DNA of 64,000 nt from Bacillota bacterium (GTDB taxonomy: Bacteria > Actinomycetota > Aquicultoria > Aquicultorales > Aquicultoraceae): the NCBI GenBank assembly GCA_023511485.1, contig JAIMBH010000008.1, forward strand, positions 18,372-82,371, in the 5' to 3' direction. The notes below the pieces were generated by a model, which was not told the origin of the DNA, ran no database searches, and worked only from the letters and a program-made list of their open reading frames with translations. The position numbers were made by a program, and so were the translations under genes. This document shows positions 1 through 9,137 of this stretch, in pieces (within the stretch, counting starts at the first letter, position 1; the number at the start of each line of letters is the position of its first letter).

Positions 1-234
1 GACCTCCATACCCTCCCAGATATAGGTGGTGCACGATGTGAGAAGTTTAGGCACGCCTTTTATCTCAACAAGGCACATGCGGCACCCCCCATAGTTGGTC
101 AGCCCATCAAGCTGGCATAAGGTTGGTATGCGGATGTTATTCTCACGGGCCACATCGAGTAATGTTTGGTCTTCACGACCAGCTACATCAAGGCCATCTA
201 TCTTAAGGGTTTTGACACGGACTTCTGGCCTCAT
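1..234 (-). CDS. NADH dehydrogenase/hydrogenase subunit G-like, N-terminal part (cut by window edge)
   Basis: The 78 visible residues start MRPEVRVKTLKIDGLDV and form a plant-type [2Fe-2S] ferredoxin domain. The cysteine pattern is PTLCQLDG, then GGCRMC, then LTSCTT, as at the N-terminus of NuoG, HydA-type [FeFe]-hydrogenase alpha subunits and NAD-linked formate dehydrogenase alpha subunits. The ATG overlaps the stop of the NuoF-like gene by 4 bases (ATGA), so the two are translationally coupled. The rest of the protein, including whatever catalytic domain it has, lies outside the window. I therefore cannot say whether this is complex I, a bifurcating hydrogenase or a formate dehydrogenase. 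Confidence 0.85.
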   Translation of the reverse strand, partial: MRPEVRVKTLKIDGLDVAGREDQTLLDVARENNIRIPTLCQLDGLTNYGGCRMCLVEIKGVPKLLTSCTTYIWEGMEV

Positions 235-1910
235 TCTCGCACCTCCAGGATTTCCTCATGCTCGCCGCCCCCTTTGGCATATTGTAACTGGCATACGCCG
301 GCAGGACATTTCTTTTCCTTAATATGCGCTATGTATTCGTCTTTGAAGTAGCGGAGTGTGCTTAAGACTGGGTTTGGAGCTGATTGGCCGAGACCGCACA
401 GGCTTGTACTGCGCACCATGTCGGAGAGGTTTTCCAGCAATATGAGGTCATTCATTGTCGCCGCGCCATTGGTTATTCTCTCTAAGATGCCGTGCATCTG
501 GACGGTGCCAACGCGGCAGGGAATGCACTTGCCGCACGACTCGGATTTGCTAAAACTCATGAAGTACTTGGCTACATCGACCATGCAGGAGGTCTCATCC
601 ATGACGATCATGCCGCCGGAGCCCATGATAGAGCCGACTTTCACCAGCGATTCGTAGTCGACCGGCAGGTCGATATACTCTTCCGGAATAGTGCCGCCGG
701 ATGGGCCACCGGTCTGCACCGCTTTTAGATTACGCCCTTCAGGGATGCCGCCTCCAAGATCATAGATGATCTCGCGAAGCGTCATACCGAGCGGCACCTC
801 GATAAGACCCACATTATTAACCTTACCAACTAGGGCAAATACCTTGGTGCCTTTGCTCTTTTCAGTGCCGATGCTCGCGAACCAGTCACCGCCGTTTCGT
901 ATGATAGGGGCTATGTTAGCAAAAGTCTCGACGTTATTTATAAGAGTGGGTTTTCCCCAAAGTCCACGCTCAGAGGGGTAGGGAGGTCGTGGATGGGGTA
1001 CGCCCCGGTGACCCTCGATTGAGGATATAAGCGCCGTCTCCTCACCAGTCACATAAGCGCCTGCACCGTAGCGCAGCTGGATGTCAAAGCTGAATCGTGT
1101 GCCGCCGATGTTTTGTCCAAGAAGCCCTTTCTTCTCCGCCTGTTTTATCGCAGTTCTGAGTCGCTCTATGGCCAGTGGGTACTCGGCTCTCACATAGATG
1201 AAACCATGGTTGGCGCCAATTGCATAAGCGCCGATAACCATCCCCTCGATTATCTGATGCGGATTACTCTCCATGATACTTCGGTCCATATATGCTCCAG
1301 GGTCTCCTTCATCGGCGTTGCAGATAACGTATTTATCTCCGTTGCTTTGCGCTTTGGCAACAGTGCTCCATTTTAAGCCAGTCGGGTAGCCGGCACCGCC
1401 ACGTCCGCGCAGGCCGCTCCGCGCTACCTGGTCTATAATCTCAGCAGGGGTCATCTCGATTAATGCGTTGAGCATTGGCTCGTAGCCGCCGACGGCGATA
1501 TAGTCTTCTATGCGCTCTGGGTCTATGTTGCCGGAATGTTCGAGAACGATTTTATGCTGCCGTTTGAAAAACGGCGTTTCCATCGAGCGCTTCAGTTCCT
1601 TAGTCGGTGCTTTGTCCAGGTTTTTGATAATAGTTTTAGCCTTATCCGGACTGACGCCCTGGTATAGCACCCGTGTTGTCTCTGCAATAACGATTGGCCC
1701 TTTCGAACAAAGGCCGACACAGCCGACTCTTTTGATGAGCACTTCATCTTCAATTCCACGCTCAGAGACCTCTTTTTCCAGCGCCTCTTTAACCTTGTCA
1801 CTGCGAAGCGACACGCAACCGGAGGCCATGCAGACATTTACCGTGTGCCTGTACTTTTGTTTGCGCTCTTGTTCGGTCTTTCTTATCTTACGAAGCTCTT
1901 CGCGTGTCAC
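231..1910 (-). CDS. NuoF/HydB-type NADH-binding flavoprotein with N-terminal thioredoxin-like [2Fe-2S] domain
   Basis: This is the NADH-oxidising subunit of a soluble or membrane-linked redox complex (559 aa). Residues about 20-105 are a thioredoxin-like [2Fe-2S] domain (NVCMASGC and VGCVGLCSKGP). Residues about 115-450 are the NuoF core, with the NADH/FMN segments RGRGGAGYPTGLKW and NADEGDPGAYMDR. A C-terminal [4Fe-4S] site follows (CGKCIPCRVGT plus LCGLGQ). HydB and HndC subunits of this architecture usually end in a 2x[4Fe-4S] ferredoxin domain. This one stops soon after KKCPAGVCQ, so that domain is absent. The GTG start at 1910 is preceded by GAGGGGGTGA and lies inside the end of the NuoE-like gene. 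Confidence 0.9.
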   Translation of the reverse strand: MTREELRKIRKTEQERKQKYRHTVNVCMASGCVSLRSDKVKEALEKEVSERGIEDEVLIKRVGCVGLCSKGPIVIAETTRVLYQGVSPDKAKTIIKNLDKAPTKELKRSMETPFFKRQHKIVLEHSGNIDPERIEDYIAVGGYEPMLNALIEMTPAEIIDQVARSGLRGRGGAGYPTGLKWSTVAKAQSNGDKYVICNADEGDPGAYMDRSIMESNPHQIIEGMVIGAYAIGANHGFIYVRAEYPLAIERLRTAIKQAEKKGLLGQNIGGTRFSFDIQLRYGAGAYVTGEETALISSIEGHRGVPHPRPPYPSERGLWGKPTLINNVETFANIAPIIRNGGDWFASIGTEKSKGTKVFALVGKVNNVGLIEVPLGMTLREIIYDLGGGIPEGRNLKAVQTGGPSGGTIPEEYIDLPVDYESLVKVGSIMGSGGMIVMDETSCMVDVAKYFMSFSKSESCGKCIPCRVGTVQMHGILERITNGAATMNDLILLENLSDMVRSTSLCGLGQSAPNPVLSTLRYFKDEYIAHIKEKKCPAGVCQLQYAKGGGEHEEILEVRE

Positions 1911-2550
1911 CGATGGTCACCCCCTCTATGATAGGATTTTGGGCTGCGGGACCTTCCTCTGGCATAGTTGGAGTACCCCTTGGTGGCTTACCGCCGGTAT
2001 CTTCTGCTATAGAAGTCCACTCTTTCACGCGTCTTTTTAGCTCATCAGTGCTTATTTTGCCGACCACTTCGCCATCAAAAATGGCGATTGGGGCAAGGCC
2101 ACAAGAGCCGATACACCTGGCGGTAACAACGGACACTTTGTTGTCTGCGCTTGTCTCGCCCGGCTTTGCTCCGGTGATATCCTCAACAGCTCTCAGAAGG
2201 TCATCAGCACCTTTGATATAGCACGCGGTTCCGGTGCACACGATGCAGGTATGCTCGCCCTGGGGTTTTAGCGTGAAGAAGTGGTAAAAAGTTGCGACAC
2301 CATAAACCTCACTTAATGGTACACGCAGCGACGTGGCCACGTACTTCATGATATCCTCGTCAAGATATCCAAACGTCTCTTGAGCAGTATGGAGTGTCTG
2401 TATGAGGGCATAGGGTTCGTATCCATAGCTTCGCATTGTTCTCTCGACCATCTTCCACCTCCGGTCACCTGGAGGTGGGGATGGCTTCTCCAGAGCCATC
2501 AAGGGCACCGTCCTTTCAACTATCTTGTATATGATAGATATGGCTTTCAT
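1888..2550 (-). CDS. NuoE/HydC-type thioredoxin-like [2Fe-2S] subunit
   Basis: This is the partner of the NuoF-like flavoprotein. It passes electrons through one [2Fe-2S] cluster. The ligands are visible as CTGTACY and ARCIGSCGLAP. The helical N-terminal part (GYLDEDIMKYVA, YGVATFYHFF) is typical of the family. At 220 aa it is longer than usual (about 160), because of an acidic/proline-rich tail after residue 180 and an uncertain start. An in-frame ATG at 2499 (MALEKPSP) has AAAGGACGG upstream, and the ATG at 2550 has only a weak site, so the true start may be 2499. It is the first gene of the minus-strand operon and overlaps the next gene by 23 bases. Confidence 0.87.
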   Translation of the reverse strand: MKAISIIYKIVERTVPLMALEKPSPPPGDRRWKMVERTMRSYGYEPYALIQTLHTAQETFGYLDEDIMKYVATSLRVPLSEVYGVATFYHFFTLKPQGEHTCIVCTGTACYIKGADDLLRAVEDITGAKPGETSADNKVSVVTARCIGSCGLAPIAIFDGEVVGKISTDELKRRVKEWTSIAEDTGGKPPRGTPTMPEEGPAAQNPIIEGVTIGDTRRAS

Positions 2551-2668
2551 TACCCGAACGGGACATGAATTATTACCGGAATGCGCAGATGAAAAACTTT
2601 TCGCACTCTGTTAATGCAGGGTAATATTTACCCTTTTTAAATTTCTCAAGGTGGGAAATGAATTTCTT

Positions 2669-3079
2669 ATGAAATTCGAGTTTTTAGAACATCCGTCTGA
2701 CCTATTAATCAAGGCGGTCGGTAAGACCGAGAAAGAGGTATTTGAAGCAATGATGCAGGGTGTCGCTGCTTACTTAAGTGGCGAAACTAAAATTGAAGCT
2801 GAGCCTTTAGCAAAGGAACAGGCTTATAGTGTAGAGATAAAAGGCGATGGATATTTAAACCTGCTAATCAAATTCTTGAACGAGATACTGTACCTGACTG
2901 AGACAGAGAGAAAGATATTTACAAAAGCAGAGTTCGAGGAGCTGACAGAGACATCCCTGAAAGCGAAAGTTTACGGATTCGAAGGCGAATTTGTGGAGCA
3001 GATAAAAGGTGCGACATACAGGTCTTCTTTTGAGAAAACTCCGGAAGGATATGAGGCAAGGGTAGTATTCGATGTCTAA
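2669..3079 (+). CDS. Archease, RtcB activator
   Basis: A small metal-binding protein that helps RtcB turn over and accept GTP. The start FEFLEHPSD carries the conserved His and Asp, and the C-terminus VVFDV carries the conserved terminal Asp that helps hold calcium. The usual ATYH motif reads ATYR here (GATYRSSFEK), a change at a normally conserved position. I chose the ATG at 2669, which matches the usual family start. A GTG at 2651 in the same frame would add six residues. The gene overlaps rtcB by 8 bases, which supports a joint role in RNA end healing or tRNA repair. Confidence 0.85.
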   Translation: MKFEFLEHPSDLLIKAVGKTEKEVFEAMMQGVAAYLSGETKIEAEPLAKEQAYSVEIKGDGYLNLLIKFLNEILYLTETERKIFTKAEFEELTETSLKAKVYGFEGEFVEQIKGATYRSSFEKTPEGYEARVVFDV

Positions 3080-4502
3080 TACAGTCCAAAAACAGGATTT
3101 AAAGCAAATAGGAAATTATCTGTATGAGATTCCTAAAACGTTTAGACCCGACATGAAAGTTCCTGCTAGGTTTTATTCGACTCCTGGTTTTATAGAAAAG
3201 TTGCTTGAGGAAAGAGCAATAGAGCAGCTAATCAACACAGCGACTCTTGATGGCGTTTATAAATACGTTGTGGCAATGGCGGATATCCATGAGGGCTATG
3301 GATTTCCTATAGGCGGGGTGGTGGCGGTTGATAAGACAAGGGGAGTAATTTCACCGGGAGGTGTTGGCTATGATATCAACTGCGGGGTAAGGCTGCTTAA
3401 AACGGGCTTAACGGTGGAAGAATTAAACGCCAGAAAAATAGACCTGATGGAAGAGATTTTTAAGACTGTACCAGCAGGGCTTGCAAGCAAAAGCGCCGTA
3501 AAAATATCATTTGAGGAGCTTGATAAATTCTTGGAAGGGGGTGCCGAATACGCAGCACAGAAAGGTTTTGGGACTGTAAAAGATCTAGAAAATATAGAAG
3601 AAAACGGCAGGCTGAGGATCGCCGATTCTGGCAAAGTAAGCGATAGGGCAAAGAAGAGGGGCAGGGACCAGCTTGGAACCCTGGGTTCAGGAAACCACTT
3701 TTTAGAGATTCAGCGTGTAACAGACATTTTTGATAAAGAGGTGGCGGATAAGCTGAACATCCAACAAGATGAAGTTTTTGTGATGATTCACACCGGTTCT
3801 CGGGGTCTGGGCCATCAGGTAGCATCCGATTATATCGAGATAATGCGCGCGGCAATGAAGAAATATAATATAAAAGTTCCCGACCCTGAGCTGGTTTCGG
3901 CACCTTTTAACTCGGAAGAAGGACAGGATTACTTTAAGGCAATGGCCGCAGCTGCAAATTTTGCCTGGGCAAATAGGCAGATAATTATGGAGAAGACAAG
4001 GCGGGCTTTCAATAGAACCTTAAGGATTCCCAAGGAGCAGATATACTTGATTTACGATGTAGCCCATAACATTGCAAAAGTAGAGGGTAATTTAATTGTC
4101 CATAGGAAGGGAGCTACAAGGGCTTTTGGCCCCGGTAACTCAAATATACCGCCGGTTTATAGAGATATCGGTCAGCCCGTTATTATCCCGGGAAGCATGG
4201 GAACTGCTTCATACCTGATGCTGGGAACAAAGAAGGCCGAAGAAGAGACGTTTGGCTCTGCGGCACATGGCGCCGGTAGGGCATTGAGTAGGCACAAAGC
4301 CAAACGTATAGTTAGGGGAGAAGAGTTAAGAACGGAGCTAGAAAAAGAAGGAATCGCCGTATTCTCTACAAGCAATGTAGGTTTAGCCGAAGAGGCTCCG
4401 GTTGCCTATAAAAACATAGATGAGGTGGCAAATATTACCGCTGAGACAGGTATAGCCAAAAAGGTTGTGCGACTTAAACCCATAGGCGTCGTTAAGGGAT
4501 AA
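3072..4502 (+). CDS. rtcB: RNA-splicing ligase RtcB
   Basis: Joins RNA 2',3'-cyclic phosphate or 3'-phosphate ends to 5'-OH ends using GTP and Mn(II). At 476 aa it is normal full length. Metal ligands are seen in GGVGYDINCG (Asp101, Cys104), GSGNHFLEIQ and the HTGSRGLGHQ block. The guanylylated His is in SAAHGAGRALSR, near residue 399. HNIAKVE and HRKGATRAFG are also intact, so the enzyme should be active. It follows archease with an 8-base overlap and appears to form a two-gene operon. The pair is typical of RNA repair after stress or nuclease attack; no toxin or nuclease gene lies next to it here. Confidence 0.96.
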   Translation: MSNTVQKQDLKQIGNYLYEIPKTFRPDMKVPARFYSTPGFIEKLLEERAIEQLINTATLDGVYKYVVAMADIHEGYGFPIGGVVAVDKTRGVISPGGVGYDINCGVRLLKTGLTVEELNARKIDLMEEIFKTVPAGLASKSAVKISFEELDKFLEGGAEYAAQKGFGTVKDLENIEENGRLRIADSGKVSDRAKKRGRDQLGTLGSGNHFLEIQRVTDIFDKEVADKLNIQQDEVFVMIHTGSRGLGHQVASDYIEIMRAAMKKYNIKVPDPELVSAPFNSEEGQDYFKAMAAAANFAWANRQIIMEKTRRAFNRTLRIPKEQIYLIYDVAHNIAKVEGNLIVHRKGATRAFGPGNSNIPPVYRDIGQPVIIPGSMGTASYLMLGTKKAEEETFGSAAHGAGRALSRHKAKRIVRGEELRTELEKEGIAVFSTSNVGLAEEAPVAYKNIDEVANITAETGIAKKVVRLKPIGVVKG

Positions 4503-4562
4503 ACTTCATCGGCCTATATTATAATGCATATCGAATACATATATTGCTGCGCATTTAAGTCC

Positions 4563-6524
4563 TTATTTAAGATTAACTTCAAAACAATCTACCACAACAA
4601 TGTTGCCTGTTGAACTGGCGTTCTTCTTTGATGTTACCTCAACCTTTACAGTGTGAGTCCCATATGGGAGGTTTTCTTTTACGTAAACAGGACTCTGGAA
4701 CTTAATGGTTGGTGAGTAAAGATCAACCTCACGGTCAAAGACGCCATCAAGGTATACCTTTGCGATGCCGCAGTTTGGTGCAACAGCCGAATACCAGGTA
4801 ACCGAATTGCCGGTAAAGGTAAACGTTGCGGTGGCTGGTTTGGTATAGTCAGTTGAATATTTATAGGCACTGCCGGAGGCGTTCTGGCTGCTTGCCAACG
4901 ACCAAGTCCCCGTATAAACGATTGATGTGCTTGGTTCTTCAAATCTTGTCCCGCTTGGAGTTGCAACAGATATGGCGTTTGAGTAACCCGACATATTGCC
5001 GGCTGCATCATATGCACGCACGCGGTAGTAGTAAGCATGGCCAGGCAGGACTGTTAAATCCTTATATGAAGGTGTTACAGAGGATCCTATCTCAACGAAA
5101 TCTGCTTCATCTGTGCTCCTTTCGATCTTATATCCAATAACACCAACGTTATCTGTTGAGATTGCCCATGATAGATTGATTTCATTAGCGGAATTAACGG
5201 TAGCGGACAACCCTGTGGGCACTGTAGGTGCCTGCTCATCGGGTGTGGTAACGTTCGCAATATTTGAATAGCCAGATAAATTTTCAAAGGCATCGTAAGC
5301 GCGCACCCTATAATAGTAGGTTATAGCCGAGGTGGTTGAGTTATCCTGATATGAGTTAGTCGTAGATGTGCCAATCTCTGTAAAGTTTGCTCCATCGGTT
5401 GAACGCTCTATCCTATATCCCGCAACAGACACATTATCTACAGAAGCATCCCAGGTCAAGCTTACCTGTGTAGAGGAGATTGCTGTGGCCGTAAGGTTGG
5501 CAGGTGCTGTTGGCGGCTGGTTATCATGTATAACAACGCCTGAAACTACCCTTGTTCGAGCAGTCGGCATAGGTGTTTTAGTCTCCCATACAAGAGGAGT
5601 GGATTCCAGGTTTGCAGCTTCATTTATATTGTAGTACGTCAGTGGGGGGATGTTTTCGTCTCCTCCAACAACATATAGATAACCGTTGACTGCTTCAACG
5701 GCTGGTCCGGACCTCGTTGTTGGCAGAAAACCAAGCGATTTCCAGGTATCGGTTGCAGGATCGTATTCCTGAATTTGCGATATTGCAGTTACGACATATA
5801 TCTTTCCGTTTAATACGGTTGCTTTACCTGCCGCGGCCGTCTGCATAGGGCTTTTTGAGACGAAAGTGTTTGAGGCAGGGTCATATTCCCAGCAGTCATT
5901 AGTTGCCTTACCGCTGCTGTCATAACCGCCCATTATATATATTTTACCTCCAACCTGGGCAACGGCCGGCAAATCTCGTGATGCCGGGAGGTCTGCTTTA
6001 TTGATACTTACATTGGTATCTAAGTCGTATTCTTCAATCGAATAAAGCGCATTTGATCCGGGTTTTCCGCTTGTTGTTGTACCCCCGATAACATATATTT
6101 TATTGTTGAGAAGCGCAGAACCTGCCCTGTAGCGGGCGGTGTTTATTCTACCAATGATCGTGCTTGACCCATCATCTGTATTGTAGGCAAGGATGGTGCT
6201 AGTGACATCGGTTGTTGCAGTACCGCCTGTTTTGTTTTTACCGCTAATAACGTAAATAATGTTGTTTAGCGTAACACTACTGGCTGAGCCTCTCGGTTCG
6301 CTCAGAGGAGGCATTGTCGTCCAGCTATTGGTTTCAGGGTTATACATTTCTACTGTGCTTAGAAGGTTAGAGGCGTCGTTGCCCCCTAAGACATAAATCC
6401 TGGCGCCAGTGGTTGCTGCATATGCCGGGGTGGGTATATTCGGTGAAAAAGGAAAGCTCGGTATGGAGCTAAATACCATTGCTGCTATAAGTAAAAGAGT
6501 TACAAATTTACGCCGTTTTAACAT
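4563..6524 (-). CDS. Secreted Kelch-repeat and fibronectin III protein
   Basis: A predicted exported protein of about 653 aa. A charged start (LKRRKF) and hydrophobic stretch end in a likely signal peptidase I site after PTPAYA. Residues about 40-340 hold Kelch repeats of a beta-propeller, with recurring phrases such as IYVLGGNDAS, IYVIGGTT and IYIMGGYDS. Two FN3 domains follow (PPTAPANLTAT and APTVPTGLSAT, each with a YYYRVRAYDA strand). The last 120 residues are a beta-rich module (TATFTFTGNSVTWYSA) resembling carbohydrate-binding sandwiches. The ATG at 6524 has GGGAG eight bases ahead, and the upstream GTG at 6533 overlaps that site. It probably acts outside the cell in adhesion or glycan binding, and no enzyme motif is visible. 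Confidence 0.8.
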   Translation of the reverse strand: MLKRRKFVTLLLIAAMVFSSIPSFPFSPNIPTPAYAATTGARIYVLGGNDASNLLSTVEMYNPETNSWTTMPPLSEPRGSASSVTLNNIIYVISGKNKTGGTATTDVTSTILAYNTDDGSSTIIGRINTARYRAGSALLNNKIYVIGGTTTSGKPGSNALYSIEEYDLDTNVSINKADLPASRDLPAVAQVGGKIYIMGGYDSSGKATNDCWEYDPASNTFVSKSPMQTAAAGKATVLNGKIYVVTAISQIQEYDPATDTWKSLGFLPTTRSGPAVEAVNGYLYVVGGDENIPPLTYYNINEAANLESTPLVWETKTPMPTARTRVVSGVVIHDNQPPTAPANLTATAISSTQVSLTWDASVDNVSVAGYRIERSTDGANFTEIGTSTTNSYQDNSTTSAITYYYRVRAYDAFENLSGYSNIANVTTPDEQAPTVPTGLSATVNSANEINLSWAISTDNVGVIGYKIERSTDEADFVEIGSSVTPSYKDLTVLPGHAYYYRVRAYDAAGNMSGYSNAISVATPSGTRFEEPSTSIVYTGTWSLASSQNASGSAYKYSTDYTKPATATFTFTGNSVTWYSAVAPNCGIAKVYLDGVFDREVDLYSPTIKFQSPVYVKENLPYGTHTVKVEVTSKKNASSTGNIVVVDCFEVNLK

Positions 6525-6790
6525 TATGACCACTCCCTAAGCAGCTGGCGTCATTTGCGGATATTACCCTTTTCCTCTATGGATTAGCTATTCGTAAGTT
6601 ACAAATAGCTTAACTTACGCATTTTCCATTATGTGAGGATTGCCTTGCAATCATAGTACTTCAAGCAAGGAATAAAGGTAATACCAGTATCTAACATTAT
6701 ATGGCATAACTTAGCAAAAAAGCGCCTGGTTTGCAATAGTCAGATGAATATTAATGCGTTAGTTACAGTTAGTTATAGTTGCATGCCCAA

Positions 6791-7837
6791 CTAAAACTTG
6801 TAGATTAGCACACTACCGTGGCTATCGGGCACCCAAAGATCGCGGTTTGTAGAATCATATTGAGCATAGCCGTTTATATCAACAGCAAACGCTTCAACTG
6901 CTTTTCCTGCCTTAAGGTCTACTATTGTGGCTATACTTTGCTTGTTTTCTGAAGCTATTAGGCGGTATCTGGTTTCATCTACAATCAACTGGTCTATCTT
7001 TCTGCCGGTATCAATCTTCTTTTCCCTTTTAAGGGATATGCCGTTTAGGATGGTGATAATCCCGTTCTTTTTGCAGGTGACGTATACTTTGGAGTTGACA
7101 TCGTCGGCCCTTACTATTGCAGGGTTTTCTATTTCTTCAAAGGCTGGTTTTCCAAAAGAGCCGTTATTAAGCCTTACAGCTGCAATTTTATTTTCCTTAG
7201 GCATGGTAAGGTAAAGGGTTTTGTTTTTAGCGCTATATGCAATATCAGAAATAGAGGAGCCCAACTTTACTTCGCCAATATATGTTTTGGACGGCGGATT
7301 TATTGCGATAACGGTGTTTGCATTTTCTGAAAGCGCAAAGATTATGCTTCCTTTAGAATCTACCAGGAGTTTCTTTGCCGATTTTTGCATCTTAAGGATT
7401 GGATTGAGTTTTTTTCTTGCTATATCGATTGAATATAGCATATTAGAATTTTTTGAACAGGCAAAAATGGTATTGGCGCTTTCGGCATAAGCTATGCCGC
7501 TCAACCCCTCATCGAGCTGGAAGGCATAGGTTTGGTTATTATTCTTCCGGTTTTTTAAAACAATCTGATTGATTTGGCTATTAAGGATAAATATATCATC
7601 TGTCTTTTTATTAAGCCCAAGCCAAGTTGGACTAAAACCTATCTTTATCTCTTCGGGTTTAGACTTATATGGTTTTGCTTTTAGAGGCACTGCTTTTCCG
7701 CTACAGCCTGCAACTAAAGCTAATGCGAGAACAAAAGACACTATGTGCAAGAAGACTATACTATATGCGTTTTGGGGAACTTTACCGTGCTTCTTACTTG
7801 AATTTGGGTAAGCAGTGTCATCGTGATAGATCCGCAT
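6791..7837 (-). CDS. Beta-propeller lipoprotein (YncE-like)
   Basis: A 348-aa protein with a hydrophobic segment ending in the lipobox LVAGC (Cys45), so it should be anchored on the outer face of the membrane. The n-region is unusually long (about 25 residues) but the start is well supported by AGGAGG just before the ATG. The mature part is a run of about 40-residue beta repeats like YncE/NHL propellers (SGIAYAESANTIFACS, SDIAYSAKNKTLYLT, YAQYDSTNRDLWVPDS). No catalytic residues can be named. It lies upstream of the Kelch/FN3 gene on the same strand with a 266-base gap, so the two may be co-regulated surface proteins. Confidence 0.72.
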   Translation of the reverse strand: MRIYHDDTAYPNSSKKHGKVPQNAYSIVFLHIVSFVLALALVAGCSGKAVPLKAKPYKSKPEEIKIGFSPTWLGLNKKTDDIFILNSQINQIVLKNRKNNNQTYAFQLDEGLSGIAYAESANTIFACSKNSNMLYSIDIARKKLNPILKMQKSAKKLLVDSKGSIIFALSENANTVIAINPPSKTYIGEVKLGSSISDIAYSAKNKTLYLTMPKENKIAAVRLNNGSFGKPAFEEIENPAIVRADDVNSKVYVTCKKNGIITILNGISLKREKKIDTGRKIDQLIVDETRYRLIASENKQSIATIVDLKAGKAVEAFAVDINGYAQYDSTNRDLWVPDSHGSVLIYKF

Positions 7838-8215
7838 GTTGCCTCCTGTTCAACTTTTTAGTCGACGCTGCTGGTCACATAATCTCACGCTTGGTAGCTG
7901 GATATTAGCACATATGAACATTGGCAGCAATGATAATTTGCGTTGTAAATATAAGCCATTTTGCCTTCTAATTTAAAGCAGATGATCTGCTTTTTAGTTT
8001 GTTTAAATCGAAATAAAACAATTGGCGTAGAAACAATATTCTGTCTGGTGCAGTTAAGGATATAGAGAGCGCTTGCACATATATAGATTTGTTAACAGAA
8101 GCTGTTTTGCTTGGTAAGCAACCCATTGTAGCTTGAAACCGGCGATTAAGAGTATTAAGGTATGGTGAAGTTCGTTTCGGATTTACCTTTAGAGCTTAAG
8201 GAAGGACGGTGCGAT
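7838..8215. other. Divergent intergenic region
   Basis: These 378 bases separate the minus-strand lipoprotein gene from the plus-strand CAP-domain gene and must hold promoters for both. A short perfect inverted repeat (AAAGCAG-ATGAT-CTGCTTT, 7975-7993) sits near the middle. It is followed by T residues, but it lies upstream of both genes, so an operator is as likely as a terminator. I found no convincing sigma-70 promoter, riboswitch core or small gene. Confidence 0.4.
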
Positions 8216-9112
8216 ATGTTGTATGTTAGCAAAAGAAGTAAAAGAGCATCTGTAATTTTACTGGCCCTAACTTTCTTTTTCATCCTATCAATGCCGGCTG
8301 CGGTATTGGGCACATCGAGGCAGCAAGATGGGCTTTTTGCAGAGGTCAATACATATCGCCAGAAGAATGGCAGAGCGGTTCTTAAAAGAGATGCCGATCT
8401 TGAGCGCAGGGCACAGGAGTTTGCCCAGGACATGGCAAACCGTGATTATTTTTCACACACTTCTCCTGATGGCGCTACGTTTAGTGTAAGAATTGCTGGC
8501 TATGAAGGTGCAGCCGCTGAGAATATTGCCGCAGGGCAAACTAGCGCAGTGGCAGTTGTTCAAGCGTGGTCAACGTCGCAGGGGCATAATGCCAACATGC
8601 TTAACTTAAATTACAGGGCGATGGGTGTGGGTTATGCATATAACGCACAGTCGACCTATAAACATTATTGGGTTCTGATATTGGGATCAAAAGACGTTGC
8701 AGGCCAGTCATATAAGCCTACACATGACCAACTTGCTAAATCGCAACCAGCTGAAATATCTAAATCCGTGCAACCACAATCAAAGCAGTCAAAAATAACG
8801 CAAACCGTTAAGCAACCGGCTCCGATCAAACCCACGCCGGCTACACCAGGTAGAAAAGCGCCGGAGCCGGTAGAGACAAAGCCATGCAACCCAAAAAAGC
8901 CTGGGTCTAATGTGATAGAGCAACAAACATCCCGAATGCAGGAGGCACCCAGGACACATCAGGGCAACCCAAATCTTGTTGAGCCTGTTAAGACAATCCA
9001 ACCACCCGATCCGGCTTCTGAAGATATGCATAGAAGAGTATTGCAGCAGATAAGAGAACTCATCGCCTTGCTTTCCCGGTGCCTGTCACCGCTCAGGTTC
9101 GCTGCCTGGTAA
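8216..9112 (+). CDS. Secreted CAP (SCP/PR1-like) domain protein
   Basis: A 298-aa exported protein. The ATG at 8216 follows AAGGAAGGA at nine bases, a better start than the upstream GTG near 8162. A signal peptide (KRSKRASVILLALTFFFIL) ends near PAAVLG. Residues about 35-160 are a CAP domain with the usual cavity residues: His in DYFSHTSPDG, Glu in AENIAAG, His in GHNANML, and the closing YKHYWVLILG strand. The tail is rich in Pro, Gln and Lys and looks disordered, probably spanning the wall. This short domain is common in Firmicutes and Actinobacteria cell-wall proteins. Its biochemical role is not settled. Confidence 0.85.
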   Translation: MLYVSKRSKRASVILLALTFFFILSMPAAVLGTSRQQDGLFAEVNTYRQKNGRAVLKRDADLERRAQEFAQDMANRDYFSHTSPDGATFSVRIAGYEGAAAENIAAGQTSAVAVVQAWSTSQGHNANMLNLNYRAMGVGYAYNAQSTYKHYWVLILGSKDVAGQSYKPTHDQLAKSQPAEISKSVQPQSKQSKITQTVKQPAPIKPTPATPGRKAPEPVETKPCNPKKPGSNVIEQQTSRMQEAPRTHQGNPNLVEPVKTIQPPDPASEDMHRRVLQQIRELIALLSRCLSPLRFAAW

Positions 9113-9137
9113 GATAGCGGCTATAGTCGCAAAAAGT

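Noticed and set aside
6525..6790. Riboswitch upstream of the Kelch protein gene
   Set aside because: A GTAAGTT/AACTTAC hairpin is present but the GACGCAAAGCC core of GEMM and other known cores are missing.
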